Below are positions 44,515-54,092 of a DNA stretch of 64,000 bases, piece after piece (position 1 is the first letter of the stretch; each line of letters starts with the position of its first letter). A model generated the notes under the pieces. It made no database searches, was not told where the DNA came from, and saw only the letters and a program-made list of their open reading frames with translations. The position numbers were made by a program, and so were the translations under genes. The DNA is from JALZCH01 sp036387135. Lineage in GTDB: Bacteria; Acidobacteriota; Blastocatellia; Pyrinomonadales; Pyrinomonadaceae. The stretch covers positions 1 through 64,000 of the forward strand of contig DASVUH010000057.1 in NCBI GenBank assembly GCA_036387135.1, given 5' to 3'.

Positions 44515-45228
44515 ATGAACGAAACAACAAACAGATCGAGATCGGTTCACGGACTTTTTAATGACAGAGACAGCGCCGAACGCGCTTACAGATCGCTCAG
44601 CGACCGCGGTTACACAACGGACGATGTTAGCGTTTTAATGTCGGACGAAACACGCAATCGTCATTTCGGCGAAGGCACGCCGGATACGGAGCTTGGCAGT
44701 AAAGCTCTCGAAGGCGCGGGCGCGGGATCGGCAATCGGCGGAACAATCGGCGCAGTTCTCGGCGGTATCGCCGCCATCGGCACAAACGTTGTGCTTCCGG
44801 GCTTAGGCTTAATCGTCGCCGGACCTCTGGCAGCAGCTCTTGCGGGCGCAGGCGCGGGCGGTTTGACGGGCGGATTAATCGGCGCTCTGGTCGGTTCTGG
44901 AATTCCCGAAGAACATGCCAAAGATTACGAAGAAGGAATCAAGAGCGGCGGGATTTATATGGGCGTCAATGCACGTAACGATGATGATGCCGCTTATTTC
45001 GACAATGAATGGCGCACCAGCGGCGGACATAAAGTCCACGGCGTCGGAACCACAGGCGGCGCATTAGGCGGCGCGGCAACCGGCGCGGCTATCGGTTCGG
45101 TCGTTCCGGGCGTAGGCACGGCAGTCGGCGGAGTTGTCGGCGGAGTCGCCGGAGCGGCAGCCGGACACGGCGCAGCCGAAGTTGCCAATCCTTCGGACGA
45201 AGACGACAATCGGAATACCAGAATCTAA
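44515..45228 (+). CDS. General-stress (YflT/GSP17M-like) glycine-zipper protein
   Basis: 237-residue protein with an N-terminal YflT-like domain (VHGLFNDRDSAERAYRSLSD, then GYTTDDVSVLMSDE). Two glycine-zipper stretches (about 60-120 and 180-225, GxxxG patterns such as GAGAGSAIGGTIGAVLGG) suggest membrane insertion. A short acidic C-terminus follows. The start is fixed by AGGAGAAAGAGG. A stress-related membrane role is inferred from the family. Confidence 0.8.
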   Translation: MNETTNRSRSVHGLFNDRDSAERAYRSLSDRGYTTDDVSVLMSDETRNRHFGEGTPDTELGSKALEGAGAGSAIGGTIGAVLGGIAAIGTNVVLPGLGLIVAGPLAAALAGAGAGGLTGGLIGALVGSGIPEEHAKDYEEGIKSGGIYMGVNARNDDDAAYFDNEWRTSGGHKVHGVGTTGGALGGAATGAAIGSVVPGVGTAVGGVVGGVAGAAAGHGAAEVANPSDEDDNRNTRI

Positions 45229-45249
45229 ATTCGGTTATTTCGGGACATT

Positions 45250-45285
45250 AAAAAGGGAGGCTTCTTCGGGAGCTTCCCTTTTTTA
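45250..45285 (+). terminator. Intrinsic terminator
   Basis: AAAAAGGGAGGCT pairs with AGCTTCCCTTTTTT around a TTCG-containing loop, 20 bp after the stress-protein gene. Confidence 0.88.
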
Positions 45286-45416
45286 TTAATTGAAGCGCTC
45301 GCTAAAATTTATCGAAATAAAATTGATAAAACGTTTGTCTCAAAATAAAATTGCGCTCAAAAATTTCAATTGAAACTAGTTCTTTCTTCACTCTGATGCT
45401 AAAATAAATTGCAGCG

Positions 45417-45749
45417 ATGAATCATTTAGCAATCAAACGCAAGCACGTTTTAGGCGACCTTTACAATAGTTGCGAAGTATCGGAAAGCATTCCGGTTTTT
45501 ATTGAAGACCAAATGGACGAACCCGTCGGTTATGCCGACAGCAGTCTCGGCGTATATGTTGACGCATTTTTGTTTCACTTGCCCGAAGACGTTTGTAAGA
45601 AGCTCTCGACAGGGCATTATAAGTTTGGTCTCGACTATGATTTATCAGGCAATAAAAACAAAGTTAAGCTGAATCATATTCTGCTCGTCTCCAATAAACC
45701 CGCAGCAGTCAGTCGCCGCATCGTTGAATCTTCGACGCCCAAAGAATAA
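45417..45749 (+). CDS. Hypothetical protein
   Basis: 110-residue protein with no recognised domain, no membrane helix and no signal peptide. It has mixed charge and a readable N-terminus MNHLAIKRKHVLGDLYNS; no strong ribosome site. Composition and codon use agree with neighbours, so I take it as real. Confidence 0.5.
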   Translation: MNHLAIKRKHVLGDLYNSCEVSESIPVFIEDQMDEPVGYADSSLGVYVDAFLFHLPEDVCKKLSTGHYKFGLDYDLSGNKNKVKLNHILLVSNKPAAVSRRIVESSTPKE

Positions 45750-45906
45750 ATTTTTACACGCCGCTCGTTTCCCCAAAACCGTTTAAATTTGCCTCAATAA
45801 AGCGGGCTAAATGTTGCCGCCGCGTTAGCGCGCGGAAACAATAAATAAATCTCACAAGCAAAATTCAGTCTCAAAACCGTCAAGCGGGGTGGAATTAATT
45901 TAGATT

Positions 45907-47106
45907 ATGAAACCTTTAATTTGTCCGCAATGCGGCGGAAAAATCACGAATTATTCATTGTGGGAGAGCTTTGCAAACTGCGGATATTGCGGGACGAGAT
46001 TTCTCATCGAACGGGAAAAAAACAAACCTGAAATACAACCGCAGCAGGTTTACGAACAGCCTCAAACATCCGGCGCAAATCCGAATATTTTCATCGGCAT
46101 CGTCGTCGCAGTCTTTTTGGGATTTGGCGGACTCGTTTTGCTCGGACTTTTGATGAGCGGTAAAAATGAGCCGAAAAGGACATATCCGGTTTATCAAACG
46201 CCTTATCCCACGCCCAAGCCGAGCATTTCTCCGACTCCGACGCCGAATCCGAATTTGCTCGAATTCGGCGCTAAAGGAACCGGAAATGGAATGTTTAAAG
46301 ACGCCGATTCAATCGCGGTTGATTCAAAAGGCAGAATTTATGTTTCAGACGGAACGCTGCGCGTACAGCAGTTTGACGACAAAGGACAATTTTTAAAACT
46401 CTGGCAGATTCAATCCGAAACTCAGTTTTACAAACGCGCCCGCTCGATTCAAAAAATCGCGATTGATGCTCAAGACCGGCTGCACGTTTTGGTCGGCGGA
46501 GTGATTTTTGTCTATGAAGAGTCTTCGAGCGAGCCGAAAAAAGCCATTTATTTTTCGCCCGACGCGATTCTCGATTTCGCTTTTCGCAGCGACGGCGGGA
46601 AATTGTTTGTGGTTACGGACGACAATATCGAAACTCTGTATCACGTTAACGACAAAGGCAAAACCGTAAGAAAGATTGTCGGGTTTCACACCGAAACAGC
46701 CGACGCCGCGCTCGATCCGCCGACAACTGCTTTGGCTGCGATTCGTCTGGCAGTTGACGGCGCGGGAAACATTTATTCGATTTACGCTTTCGGCGATTTG
46801 GGCAGTTATGAACTCTCTTACAACCGTGAAGAACTTCAGATTTTCCGTTTTACGCCCGAAGGCAAATACGTCAACAAATTTCTCGAAACAATGAATTCGT
46901 GCGGCATCGAGGTTGATAATCAAAGCCGCATTTTCATCTCCGATCGGAATTCAATTAATGTTTATACCAATAACGGACAGCATTTTTCGAGCATTTACCC
47001 TTTAAAAGGCGTTGACGCTTTCGCGCTCGATAAACAAAACAACGTTTACATTTTGCACGACGACACGGTTATCAAACGCTCGGCGTCGCAGCCTGTTTAT
47101 GAATAA
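45907..47106 (+). CDS. Zinc-ribbon membrane protein with NHL-like propeller
   Basis: 399-residue protein. An N-terminal zinc ribbon (CPQCGG at 6-11, CGYCGTRF near 28-35) is followed by a cytoplasmic linker, one membrane helix (about 62-85) and a Pro/Thr linker. A beta-propeller of NHL type covers about 120-395, with repeats such as SIAVDSKGRIYVSDGT, IAIDAQDRLHVL and LAVDGAGNIYSIY. The exported propeller probably binds protein or polysaccharide. Its end overlaps the next start by 8 bp. Confidence 0.78.
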   Translation: MKPLICPQCGGKITNYSLWESFANCGYCGTRFLIEREKNKPEIQPQQVYEQPQTSGANPNIFIGIVVAVFLGFGGLVLLGLLMSGKNEPKRTYPVYQTPYPTPKPSISPTPTPNPNLLEFGAKGTGNGMFKDADSIAVDSKGRIYVSDGTLRVQQFDDKGQFLKLWQIQSETQFYKRARSIQKIAIDAQDRLHVLVGGVIFVYEESSSEPKKAIYFSPDAILDFAFRSDGGKLFVVTDDNIETLYHVNDKGKTVRKIVGFHTETADAALDPPTTALAAIRLAVDGAGNIYSIYAFGDLGSYELSYNREELQIFRFTPEGKYVNKFLETMNSCGIEVDNQSRIFISDRNSINVYTNNGQHFSSIYPLKGVDAFALDKQNNVYILHDDTVIKRSASQPVYE

Positions 47107-47932
47107 AGCTACAATTAAAAAGGCGTTTTGTTTGCTGTTTGTCAGCGGTTTGTTATTCGTCAAAACCGATGTTTTTGCTCAAAATGCGAAGCTTTTTCTC
47201 GGCATCAAACTGCGCGCCGAAGTTCAGGCGTTAGCCGATGAAATCGAAAACAAAACGAAAAGAAAGATTTCCGCGCATTTTGTCGAATACGCCGGAGAAG
47301 AACAATTTATGCTCGGTTCGAGCTTTATTCATTCGGACGGCGTCCCGTATCTCGCGGTCAGCATTGATCTCAAAGACCAGCCGAAAAAAGCGGAAGCCGT
47401 CATCGCGCACGAGCTTTTGCATTTACGTTTGCGGGCAAACGGCTATCCGGTTTTTCTGTTTGATCCGAAAGTTAAAACCAAACGCGGTTTGGCGCAGGAT
47501 GTGGAGCAGTCAAACGTCAACGATTTGACCAGCTTAATCGAGCACCGCGCTTTTAAATCGGAGATGGAACGATTCGGCTTAAACGAGGCGTTAAATCTGG
47601 CAGGTGAAACCGAACGCGGCGCTCTCGCACGACGCGGCGAAGCTGATGCTCAAGCCGACGCTATTAATTTCGCGCGGGCGCTTTTGGAATACCAAAACGC
47701 CACGGACATCGAAGCTCTGCGCAAAATTTACCGCGACAACAAATGGCAGCAGTCTATAAAAATCGGACAGGAAATCGCCGACACCATCAAACGCGCGCAG
47801 CTCGATTCACCCGCCGCAACCGCTTCAATTTTTCGGCTCTGCGCCGCTAAACTTTACCCGACGCCGCGCCAGATTAAACTCACGCCCGATAAAACCATCA
47901 CAGCTTATCGGCAAATGTTGATTGGATTTTGA
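47099..47932 (+). CDS. Secreted protein with HELLH metalloprotease motif
   Basis: 277-residue exported protein. The ATG at 47099 overlaps the propeller gene and yields a signal peptide (MNKATIKKAFCLLFVSG…). AEAVIAHELLHLRLRANGY contains HELLH, the HExxH zinc site of metallopeptidases, and a later SLIEHRAF may supply further ligands. I do not recognise a named family. Coupling to the propeller protein suggests a shared task. Confidence 0.7.
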   Translation: MNKATIKKAFCLLFVSGLLFVKTDVFAQNAKLFLGIKLRAEVQALADEIENKTKRKISAHFVEYAGEEQFMLGSSFIHSDGVPYLAVSIDLKDQPKKAEAVIAHELLHLRLRANGYPVFLFDPKVKTKRGLAQDVEQSNVNDLTSLIEHRAFKSEMERFGLNEALNLAGETERGALARRGEADAQADAINFARALLEYQNATDIEALRKIYRDNKWQQSIKIGQEIADTIKRAQLDSPAATASIFRLCAAKLYPTPRQIKLTPDKTITAYRQMLIGF

Positions 47933-47968
47933 GTTTTATTTCTTAACTGGCAAACCTGCGAGACATAC

Positions 47969-48004
47969 AAAACCGTGAGAATGAATTTAGGTTCTCACGG
48001 TTTT
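47969..48004 (+). terminator. Intrinsic terminator
   Basis: AAAACCGTGAGAA and TTCTCACGGTTTT form a perfect 13-bp stem with a 10-nt loop. Confidence 0.92.
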
Positions 48005-48107
48005 GTCTATTGTTTTGAATTAATGACAAACTCTGCTTGATTTTTTATTGTTTATCTGGCGTAATTCCATCGCTATATTACATTCCCCGAAAATTAAGGA
48101 AAATGAT

Positions 48108-51047
48108 ATGTCTCAATCCCATGGCTTTTCCGTAAAACAGCCCATTTCTATTTGGAATAAAGAAATCGAAGTAAATTTTAAAGACCTTTTTAAGTCGGTA
48201 GCCAAAATTATTGTTAGCGCCAAACTTGGAAAGACTGATACCGCAATTAACAGCTTAGTTGACGGTGTTGCCGCTTTTAAGTTTAAAGAAGATGCCGGGC
48301 AGATGGCGTGGCTCTTGATTTATCGTTCGATAGCGAGAGCCTTGTTTATGCTGGTTGAAGAGAACGAGGCATTGTTTCGCGAAGTGACGAGAGGCTTTGC
48401 AAGTTTGGCTGGTGAGATTGATTTTGACGACGAAAAATTAAATGAAATTGAAGAAAAGATAAATTGGTCTATTGATGCCAGCGAATTAAAGATTGACCGT
48501 GATTTCTTTCGACGCCCTAAAGGATTGCCGATCATTCCTGAGTTAAAAACTCTTTTTAGCAGTTGGTTTAAAAACTTCGGTTTGGATAAGACAAAAGCGC
48601 TTTCACTCGGCGAGCGTTTTCCTTCCTATTTTGTATTTGCTCTGAATGAAGAATGGCGCGCTGAACGCGAGAAATACAAGCTGATTGAAAACGAAGTTGA
48701 CACGCCCTTTACTAAAGCGACGCAAATCGAAGAATCATGGTTTAGATACCACGCATTTTTGCAAAAACGGATTGACGAGCCAATGTTTCAAGAGGCTTTC
48801 GGTTTGCGTCAAGTCTATGTTCCGCTGTCCGCTTATTACGAACGCGAGCCGGAAAAGAAAAGCGATCAACAAACGAGAGAATACGGTTTGTGGCGAGAAA
48901 GAGAAGTTGAAAAAGTCGTTGTTGAATTGGATGATGCGCTTGACGATTGGCTTGCCGACGAAAACCGTTTGGAAGGAATCAGAATCCTGAGCGGCGGTCC
49001 CGGTTTTGGCAAATCATCAGTCGCCAAAATGTTTGCCGCGCGACAGGTTGATAAAACAGACCGCCGCATTTTATTTATTCCGCTTCATTTGGTTTTAAAA
49101 CTCTCGGACAATCTAGCCGATATTGTCGGAGCATTTGTCAAAGAGGAAGGCTTTAAACACAATCCGCTCGACGCTGAAAACGGCGACGAACGTTTTTTGA
49201 TTATTTTCGATGGTTTGGACGAGCTTTCTTCACAGGGAAAAATCGGGGCGGAAGTTGCTCAACAATTTATGCGTATGGTCGAACAAGCAGTCCTCACGGC
49301 AAACAATCGCAAAGCAAAGCTAAAAGTTTTGATTTGCGGACGTGATCTCGCAGTTCAATCAAGCGGAAGTCAATTGCTTACCTCAACCAAAACGCTGCAT
49401 TTGCTTCCTTACTTTCTGGAGGAAGAAAAACGGAAAGAATATATTGATGAAAAGAATCTGTTAAATCTCGATCGGAGAGATGATTGGTGGCGTCAATACG
49501 GTAAATTGACAGGTGAAAACTATAAACAGCTTCCTTACTTTCTCCAGAGAGAAAAACCGAAGGAATATATTGATAAAAAAAATCTGTTAAACCCCGATCA
49601 GGGAGATGATTGGTGGCGTCAATACGGTAAATTGACAGGTGAAAACTATAAACAGCTTCCGAAACAGCTTGAGCGTGATGATTTTAGTGAAGTAACGGGT
49701 TTGCCTTTGCTCAATTATCTGGTGGCTTTGAGTTATCGCGGCGGAAGAATCAAGTTTAATAACGACACAAATATTAATTTAATTTATGAGGATTTACTGA
49801 AATCAGTTTTCACGCGGGGAGGAATTTGGGCAGATGAGCAACATCCGGCGCTGCGAAATGTGAAACAAGCAGATTTCTTCAGAGTTCTTGAAGAAGTCGC
49901 TTTGACAACTTGGCATAACGGAGGGCGCAAAGTCACATTAAGAGAAATAGAAGAGCAATGCAGCAATAGCGGACTCGGTTTGTTGCTAGGTGAGTTTAAG
50001 AAAAATGCCGAACAAGGCGTGGCGGGCTTGCTAGTGGCATTTTATTTCAAGAAATCTGGTTTTCGTGATGTTGAAGGAAATGAAACCTTTGAATTTACAC
50101 ATAAAAGTTTCGCGGAATATCTGACCGCGCGGCGCATTGTTCAAATGGCTGAGAAAATAGTTAGGGAGCGGAAAAAAAGGCAAGACGATTATAACGATGG
50201 CTGGGATGAGGTTACGGCTTTAGTCGAATGGATTAAGATTTGCGGCAGATCGGCAATGGATTTTTATCTCCTTGGTTTTGTCAGACGCGAAATTGCTTTA
50301 AAAAAGTCGGAGGTTTTGAAGAAATGGCAAGACATTTTTTGTGAATTAATCGGTTTTCTTTTAAAAAATGGAACGCCCATGGAAAAGCTCGTGCCACGTC
50401 TTAAAACTTTTAGGGACGACATTGAACAGTCAAGAAACGCCGAAGAGTCTTTATTAGCTCTGGCAAATTCCTGCGCTTATACCAGCAAACAATTATTAAA
50501 TATTGCTTTCCCTAATAATCAGTCACTTAGTGTTTGGCTTATAAAGTTACTTCAAAATTCAAAAAAAACTGAAGTTATCACACCAGATTTATTGTCCTTT
50601 TTAGATGCAAATATGGCTAATCTTCGTTTTCAGTTTCTTTGGGGAGTAAATCTTCATGGCGCATATTTTCAAGGAGCAAATCTTCAAGACACAATTCTTC
50701 AAAACGCAAATCTACAACGTGCAAATCTTTACCGAGCAAATCTACACCGTACAAATCTTCAAGGCGCAGAATTACACCACGCAATTCTTGAAGGCGCAAT
50801 TCTTACAAATGCAAATCTTAAACGCGCAATTTTTTACGGCGCATTCCTTGAAAACGCAAATCTTCAAGACGCAAATCTTCAAGACGCAAATCTTCAATAT
50901 GCAAATCTTAACCACGCAAATCTTGATGGTGCCAGACTTGCTGGCGCAAATTTTTCAGGTGCAATTCTTGTAAATGCAATTTGGACTAACGGTAAAAGAA
51001 TAAAAGGCGGAAAATATCCGAATTTAGAATTTCAGGAAGCGGATTAG
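48108..51047 (+). CDS. NACHT-type STAND NTPase with C-terminal pentapeptide repeats
   Basis: 979-residue putative defence NTPase. The ATG at 48108 follows AAGGAAAATGAT. The N-terminal helical region (about 1-280) has no identified effector domain. The NTPase core has Walker A GGPGFGKSS (296-304) and Walker B LIIFDGLDEL (about 364-373). A 42-residue segment is duplicated in tandem (433-474 and 475-516). A winged-helix/helical stretch with EFTHKSFAEYLTARRIV is typical of NACHT proteins. The C-terminus (about 834-960) is pentapeptide repeats (A-N-L-x-x), a probable sensor. Anti-phage function is inferred from architecture. Confidence 0.85.
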   Translation: MSQSHGFSVKQPISIWNKEIEVNFKDLFKSVAKIIVSAKLGKTDTAINSLVDGVAAFKFKEDAGQMAWLLIYRSIARALFMLVEENEALFREVTRGFASLAGEIDFDDEKLNEIEEKINWSIDASELKIDRDFFRRPKGLPIIPELKTLFSSWFKNFGLDKTKALSLGERFPSYFVFALNEEWRAEREKYKLIENEVDTPFTKATQIEESWFRYHAFLQKRIDEPMFQEAFGLRQVYVPLSAYYEREPEKKSDQQTREYGLWREREVEKVVVELDDALDDWLADENRLEGIRILSGGPGFGKSSVAKMFAARQVDKTDRRILFIPLHLVLKLSDNLADIVGAFVKEEGFKHNPLDAENGDERFLIIFDGLDELSSQGKIGAEVAQQFMRMVEQAVLTANNRKAKLKVLICGRDLAVQSSGSQLLTSTKTLHLLPYFLEEEKRKEYIDEKNLLNLDRRDDWWRQYGKLTGENYKQLPYFLQREKPKEYIDKKNLLNPDQGDDWWRQYGKLTGENYKQLPKQLERDDFSEVTGLPLLNYLVALSYRGGRIKFNNDTNINLIYEDLLKSVFTRGGIWADEQHPALRNVKQADFFRVLEEVALTTWHNGGRKVTLREIEEQCSNSGLGLLLGEFKKNAEQGVAGLLVAFYFKKSGFRDVEGNETFEFTHKSFAEYLTARRIVQMAEKIVRERKKRQDDYNDGWDEVTALVEWIKICGRSAMDFYLLGFVRREIALKKSEVLKKWQDIFCELIGFLLKNGTPMEKLVPRLKTFRDDIEQSRNAEESLLALANSCAYTSKQLLNIAFPNNQSLSVWLIKLLQNSKKTEVITPDLLSFLDANMANLRFQFLWGVNLHGAYFQGANLQDTILQNANLQRANLYRANLHRTNLQGAELHHAILEGAILTNANLKRAIFYGAFLENANLQDANLQDANLQYANLNHANLDGARLAGANFSGAILVNAIWTNGKRIKGGKYPNLEFQEAD
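49404..49655 (+). repeat. 126-bp in-frame tandem duplication in the NACHT gene
   Basis: Copies at 49404-49529 and 49530-49655 encode 42 residues each; the second halves (GATGATTGGTGGCGTCAATA onward) are identical at DNA level. The first halves differ at scattered sites. Confidence 0.95.
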
Positions 51048-51456
51048 AGCAGTGAAATCAATTTGGAGTAAATTATTAAGTTATTTTTGTCGGAGAAAGC
51101 AAGCACTTAGATGCGCGTCCGGTTCGTATCAATATCTCCGTAATACAAAAAAGCATTTGCTCTGATAGCTTGATTTCGCTGATGAATGATTAAGATAAAA
51201 TTCCGCTTCCCAAATTCATCATAAATGAGTTACATTTCCGCTGCAAATAACTGATTCGCAGGTGGGAGTGGTAAATCACAGTTGAAAATCATTCACACCT
51301 GAAAATCACACAATAATAGACTTCAAACGGTGCTTCGCAGGCTGAAAATGCCTTTTGCAGATGTAAAGCAAGGCATTGCGGGCGAATAATCGGGTCTCGC
51401 AACGGGCAAATCATTCGCGGGAGGCGAACAACGCGGTCTCGCAGATTTCGGCTGAC
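51048..51456. other. Intergenic region with degenerate direct repeats, no gene found
   Basis: Between the NACHT gene and the prolyl oligopeptidase terminator. CGGGTCTCGCA (near 51391) and GCGGTCTCGCA (near 51433) belong to two degenerate copies of about 37 bp. No ORF of note, tRNA or promoter recognised; possibly an unrecognised RNA or remnant. Confidence 0.4.
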
Positions 51457-51497
51457 AAAAAAGTACGGGCGAGTATCAACCTCGCCCGTACTTTTTT
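51457..51497. terminator. Bidirectional intrinsic terminator
   Basis: AAGTACGGGCGAG pairs with CTCGCCCGTACTT (13-bp perfect stem, 7-nt loop) with T-runs on both sides; ends the prolyl oligopeptidase transcript. Confidence 0.92.
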
Positions 51498-51514
51498 CTT
51501 TGATTAGGAGTGGT

Positions 51515-53659
51515 TTATTTCGCTAATCCGACCTGGCTCAAAATATAAGCATAGCGGAAAGCGGTTTCTTTGAGCGCGTCGTATCTGCCGGATGCGCCGC
51601 CGTGTCCCGCGCCCATATTGGTTTTGAGCAAAATCTGCGAGTCGTTGGTTTTCATCTCGCGGATTTTTGCGGCGAATTTCGCACCTTCCCAATACGGCAC
51701 TTGCGAGTCGTTGAGAGAAACTTCGATCAACATATTCGGATAGTTTTGCCGTTTGATGTTGTCGTAAGGCGAATATTTAATCATATAATCGAACGCTTCT
51801 TTTTCGTTCGGATTGCCCCATTCGATATATTCGCTCGTCGTCAAAGGCAGGGAAGCGTCGAGCATCGTGTTCATTACGTCAACAAACGGAACCTGGGCGA
51901 TTGACGCTTTGAACAAATCGGGACGCATATTGACGACCGCGCCCATCAACAAACCGCCAGCCGAACCGCCTTGAATCACCAAACGATCCGACGAAGTGTA
52001 TTTGTTTTTGACGAGATGGTCGGCAACGTCAATAAAATCGGTAAAAGTGTTCATTTTCTTGAACATTCTGCCCTGTTCGCGCCATTCTTCGCCAAGCTCG
52101 CCGCCGCCGCGAATCGAAGCCAGCGCGTAGATCATTCCGCGGTCTAGCAAGCTCAAGCGCTGCGAAGAGAAGGTCGGGGCAAACGAAGCGCCGTAAGAAC
52201 CGTATGAGTAAAGCAGCATCGGAGCCGAGCCGTCCAGTTTCGTTCCTTTTTTGTAAACGATTGCAACCGGAACTTTCACGCCGTCACGCGCCGTCGCCCA
52301 GACTCTCTCGGAAACATACTGATTTTTGTCGTAACCGCCGAGAACGTCGAGTTGTTTTAACAACTTGCGTTCTTTTGAATTCATATCGTATTCAAAAGTC
52401 GAAGGCGCGGTGACGAAAGAGTTATAGCCGAATTGAATTTTGCTTAGATTGTACTCGCGGTTTGCGCCGAGACCCATCGAATAAACCGGCTCAGGCGTTT
52501 CGATGCGGTGAAATTTGCCGGTCTTTTTGTCGAGAATCCGCAAATATTCCAGACCGTTTTCGCGTTCGGAAATAACGCCGTGACCGGAGAAAAACGTGAT
52601 GTCGTCAATTTTAACTTTCGGGTTGTGCGCGATAAATTCTTTCCAGTTTTTCTCGGACGGATCGTTCATCGGAGCCGTCACGACGCGAAAGTTTTTTGCG
52701 CCTTTATTCGTCGTAATGTAAAACTTGCCTTCGTCGTAATCAACGCTGTATTCGTGGTCTTTTTGGCGCGGCAAAATGACTTTCGGCTCGGCGGTCGGAT
52801 TATCCGCCGGAATGTAACGCGCTTCGCTCATCGTTTTGGCGAACGCCGATAAGATAATCATCTTTTTATCGCGCGAACGACCGACGCCGATGTCGAAAAG
52901 CTCGTCTTTTTCTTCGTAAACAAGCTGATTGTCGTTTGAGCCGACTGTGTGTCGCCAGAATTTATCCGAGCGTTTCGTCACCTGATCTTCGGTCACGAAA
53001 AGCAGAGTTTTGTTGTCGTTCGCCCAGACGACGGACGTGACGCGCTCGATTTTGTCGGGCAAAATTTGTCCGGTGCGTAAATCTTTGATTTGCAGCGTGT
53101 ATTGACGATAACCCGTATTATCCGAAGAAAAGGCGAGCAGATTGCCGTCGTCGCTGATCGAATACGCGCCGATTGAATAATATTTTAAGCCTTTTGCCAG
53201 CTCGTTCTGGTCGAGCGTGATTTCTTCTTTGGCATTATTATCGCCGGCGCGCTTGCGGGCAAAAATCGGATATTGTTTGCCTTCTTCAGACCGGGTGTAA
53301 TAAACGTAATCGCCGTAACGATACGGAACGCCTTGGTCGGTTTGCTTGATGCGCGCGAGCATTTCGTCGTAAAGCGATTTCGTCAATGCTTCGTAAGGCT
53401 TCATTACCGATTCGGTGTAAGCGTTTTCGGCGAGCAGATACTCTTCGACTTCCTGCCGGACTTTGCCGGTTTTCGGGTCTTTGTCGCTTCGCATCCACGA
53501 ATAATTATCTTCGAGCTTCGTGCCGTGAATTTCGGTGACTTTTGCTTTCTTTGCCGGAACCGGCGGTTTTAACTCATTCATCGTTTGTTGTGCGTTTACG
53601 TTAACAAGCGGAATCGCGCCGAACAGCAGCGCAGCCGCTAAAAAAGATTTGATTTTCAT
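51515..53659 (-). CDS. Exported prolyl oligopeptidase (S9A, oligopeptidase B-like)
   Basis: 714-residue serine peptidase. The ATG at 53659 follows GGAG and gives a signal peptide (MKIKSFLAAALLFGAIPL…NAQ). A beta-propeller (about 80-430) precedes the alpha/beta-hydrolase domain with catalytic Ser in IQGGSAGGLLMG, Asp in EVSLNDSQVPYW and His in GAGHGGASGRYD. The N-terminal signature HGTKLEDNYSWMRSD matches the family. It likely cleaves short peptides after Pro or basic residues in the periplasm. Confidence 0.94.
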   Translation of the reverse strand: MKIKSFLAAALLFGAIPLVNVNAQQTMNELKPPVPAKKAKVTEIHGTKLEDNYSWMRSDKDPKTGKVRQEVEEYLLAENAYTESVMKPYEALTKSLYDEMLARIKQTDQGVPYRYGDYVYYTRSEEGKQYPIFARKRAGDNNAKEEITLDQNELAKGLKYYSIGAYSISDDGNLLAFSSDNTGYRQYTLQIKDLRTGQILPDKIERVTSVVWANDNKTLLFVTEDQVTKRSDKFWRHTVGSNDNQLVYEEKDELFDIGVGRSRDKKMIILSAFAKTMSEARYIPADNPTAEPKVILPRQKDHEYSVDYDEGKFYITTNKGAKNFRVVTAPMNDPSEKNWKEFIAHNPKVKIDDITFFSGHGVISERENGLEYLRILDKKTGKFHRIETPEPVYSMGLGANREYNLSKIQFGYNSFVTAPSTFEYDMNSKERKLLKQLDVLGGYDKNQYVSERVWATARDGVKVPVAIVYKKGTKLDGSAPMLLYSYGSYGASFAPTFSSQRLSLLDRGMIYALASIRGGGELGEEWREQGRMFKKMNTFTDFIDVADHLVKNKYTSSDRLVIQGGSAGGLLMGAVVNMRPDLFKASIAQVPFVDVMNTMLDASLPLTTSEYIEWGNPNEKEAFDYMIKYSPYDNIKRQNYPNMLIEVSLNDSQVPYWEGAKFAAKIREMKTNDSQILLKTNMGAGHGGASGRYDALKETAFRYAYILSQVGLAK

Positions 53660-54092
53660 TATTTTACACTCCGTATCAGAAAACTGGTGACGAACATTTA
53701 CATTTTTACGGAGAAATCTGCAATCAGGTTTCTCAAGATAGTCGAAAAACAACTGTTTTCATTTATCCCGTAAGAGCTTAAGTGCTGACTAATCTAAGTT
53801 ATTGATATTTTATCGCTTAACATCTCTTCCAAATCGGTTTTTCAAATTACGACGCAAGATATTAGCAGCATAAAAGAAAGTTTGATTTATTAGAGCAATA
53901 ATCCGACTGATTTACAAATTTTGACAGTGGAAAGTATGGCTGATAGTATTTCTATACATTAGCAATTATTGGAAATTTGTTGGGCGTATTGCCTCGGCAT
54001 TTTAAACGGCGCTGATCCGCCGGTTATATTCGGCGTGAGATTTAGATATTTGAGATTTAGAAGCGCTTCTCCCCATAAAGCAAATCAAATTT
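53660..54092. other. Divergent intergenic region
   Basis: About 430 bp between the divergent peptidase and glycosyltransferase genes. It holds the GT2 promoter; otherwise A+T rich without recognised features. Confidence 0.5.
53921..53949 (+). promoter_or_regulatory. Sigma-70 type promoter of the GT2 gene
   Basis: TTGACA (53921-53926), 17-bp spacer, TAGTAT (53944-53949). Same hexamers and spacing as the dcw promoter. Leader of about 135 nt. Confidence 0.75.

Noticed and set aside
50640..50960. Tandem DNA repeats (CAAGACGCAAATCTT-like) resembling an array
   Set aside because: They encode the A-N-L-x-x pentapeptide repeats of the NACHT protein; no spacers, so not CRISPR.
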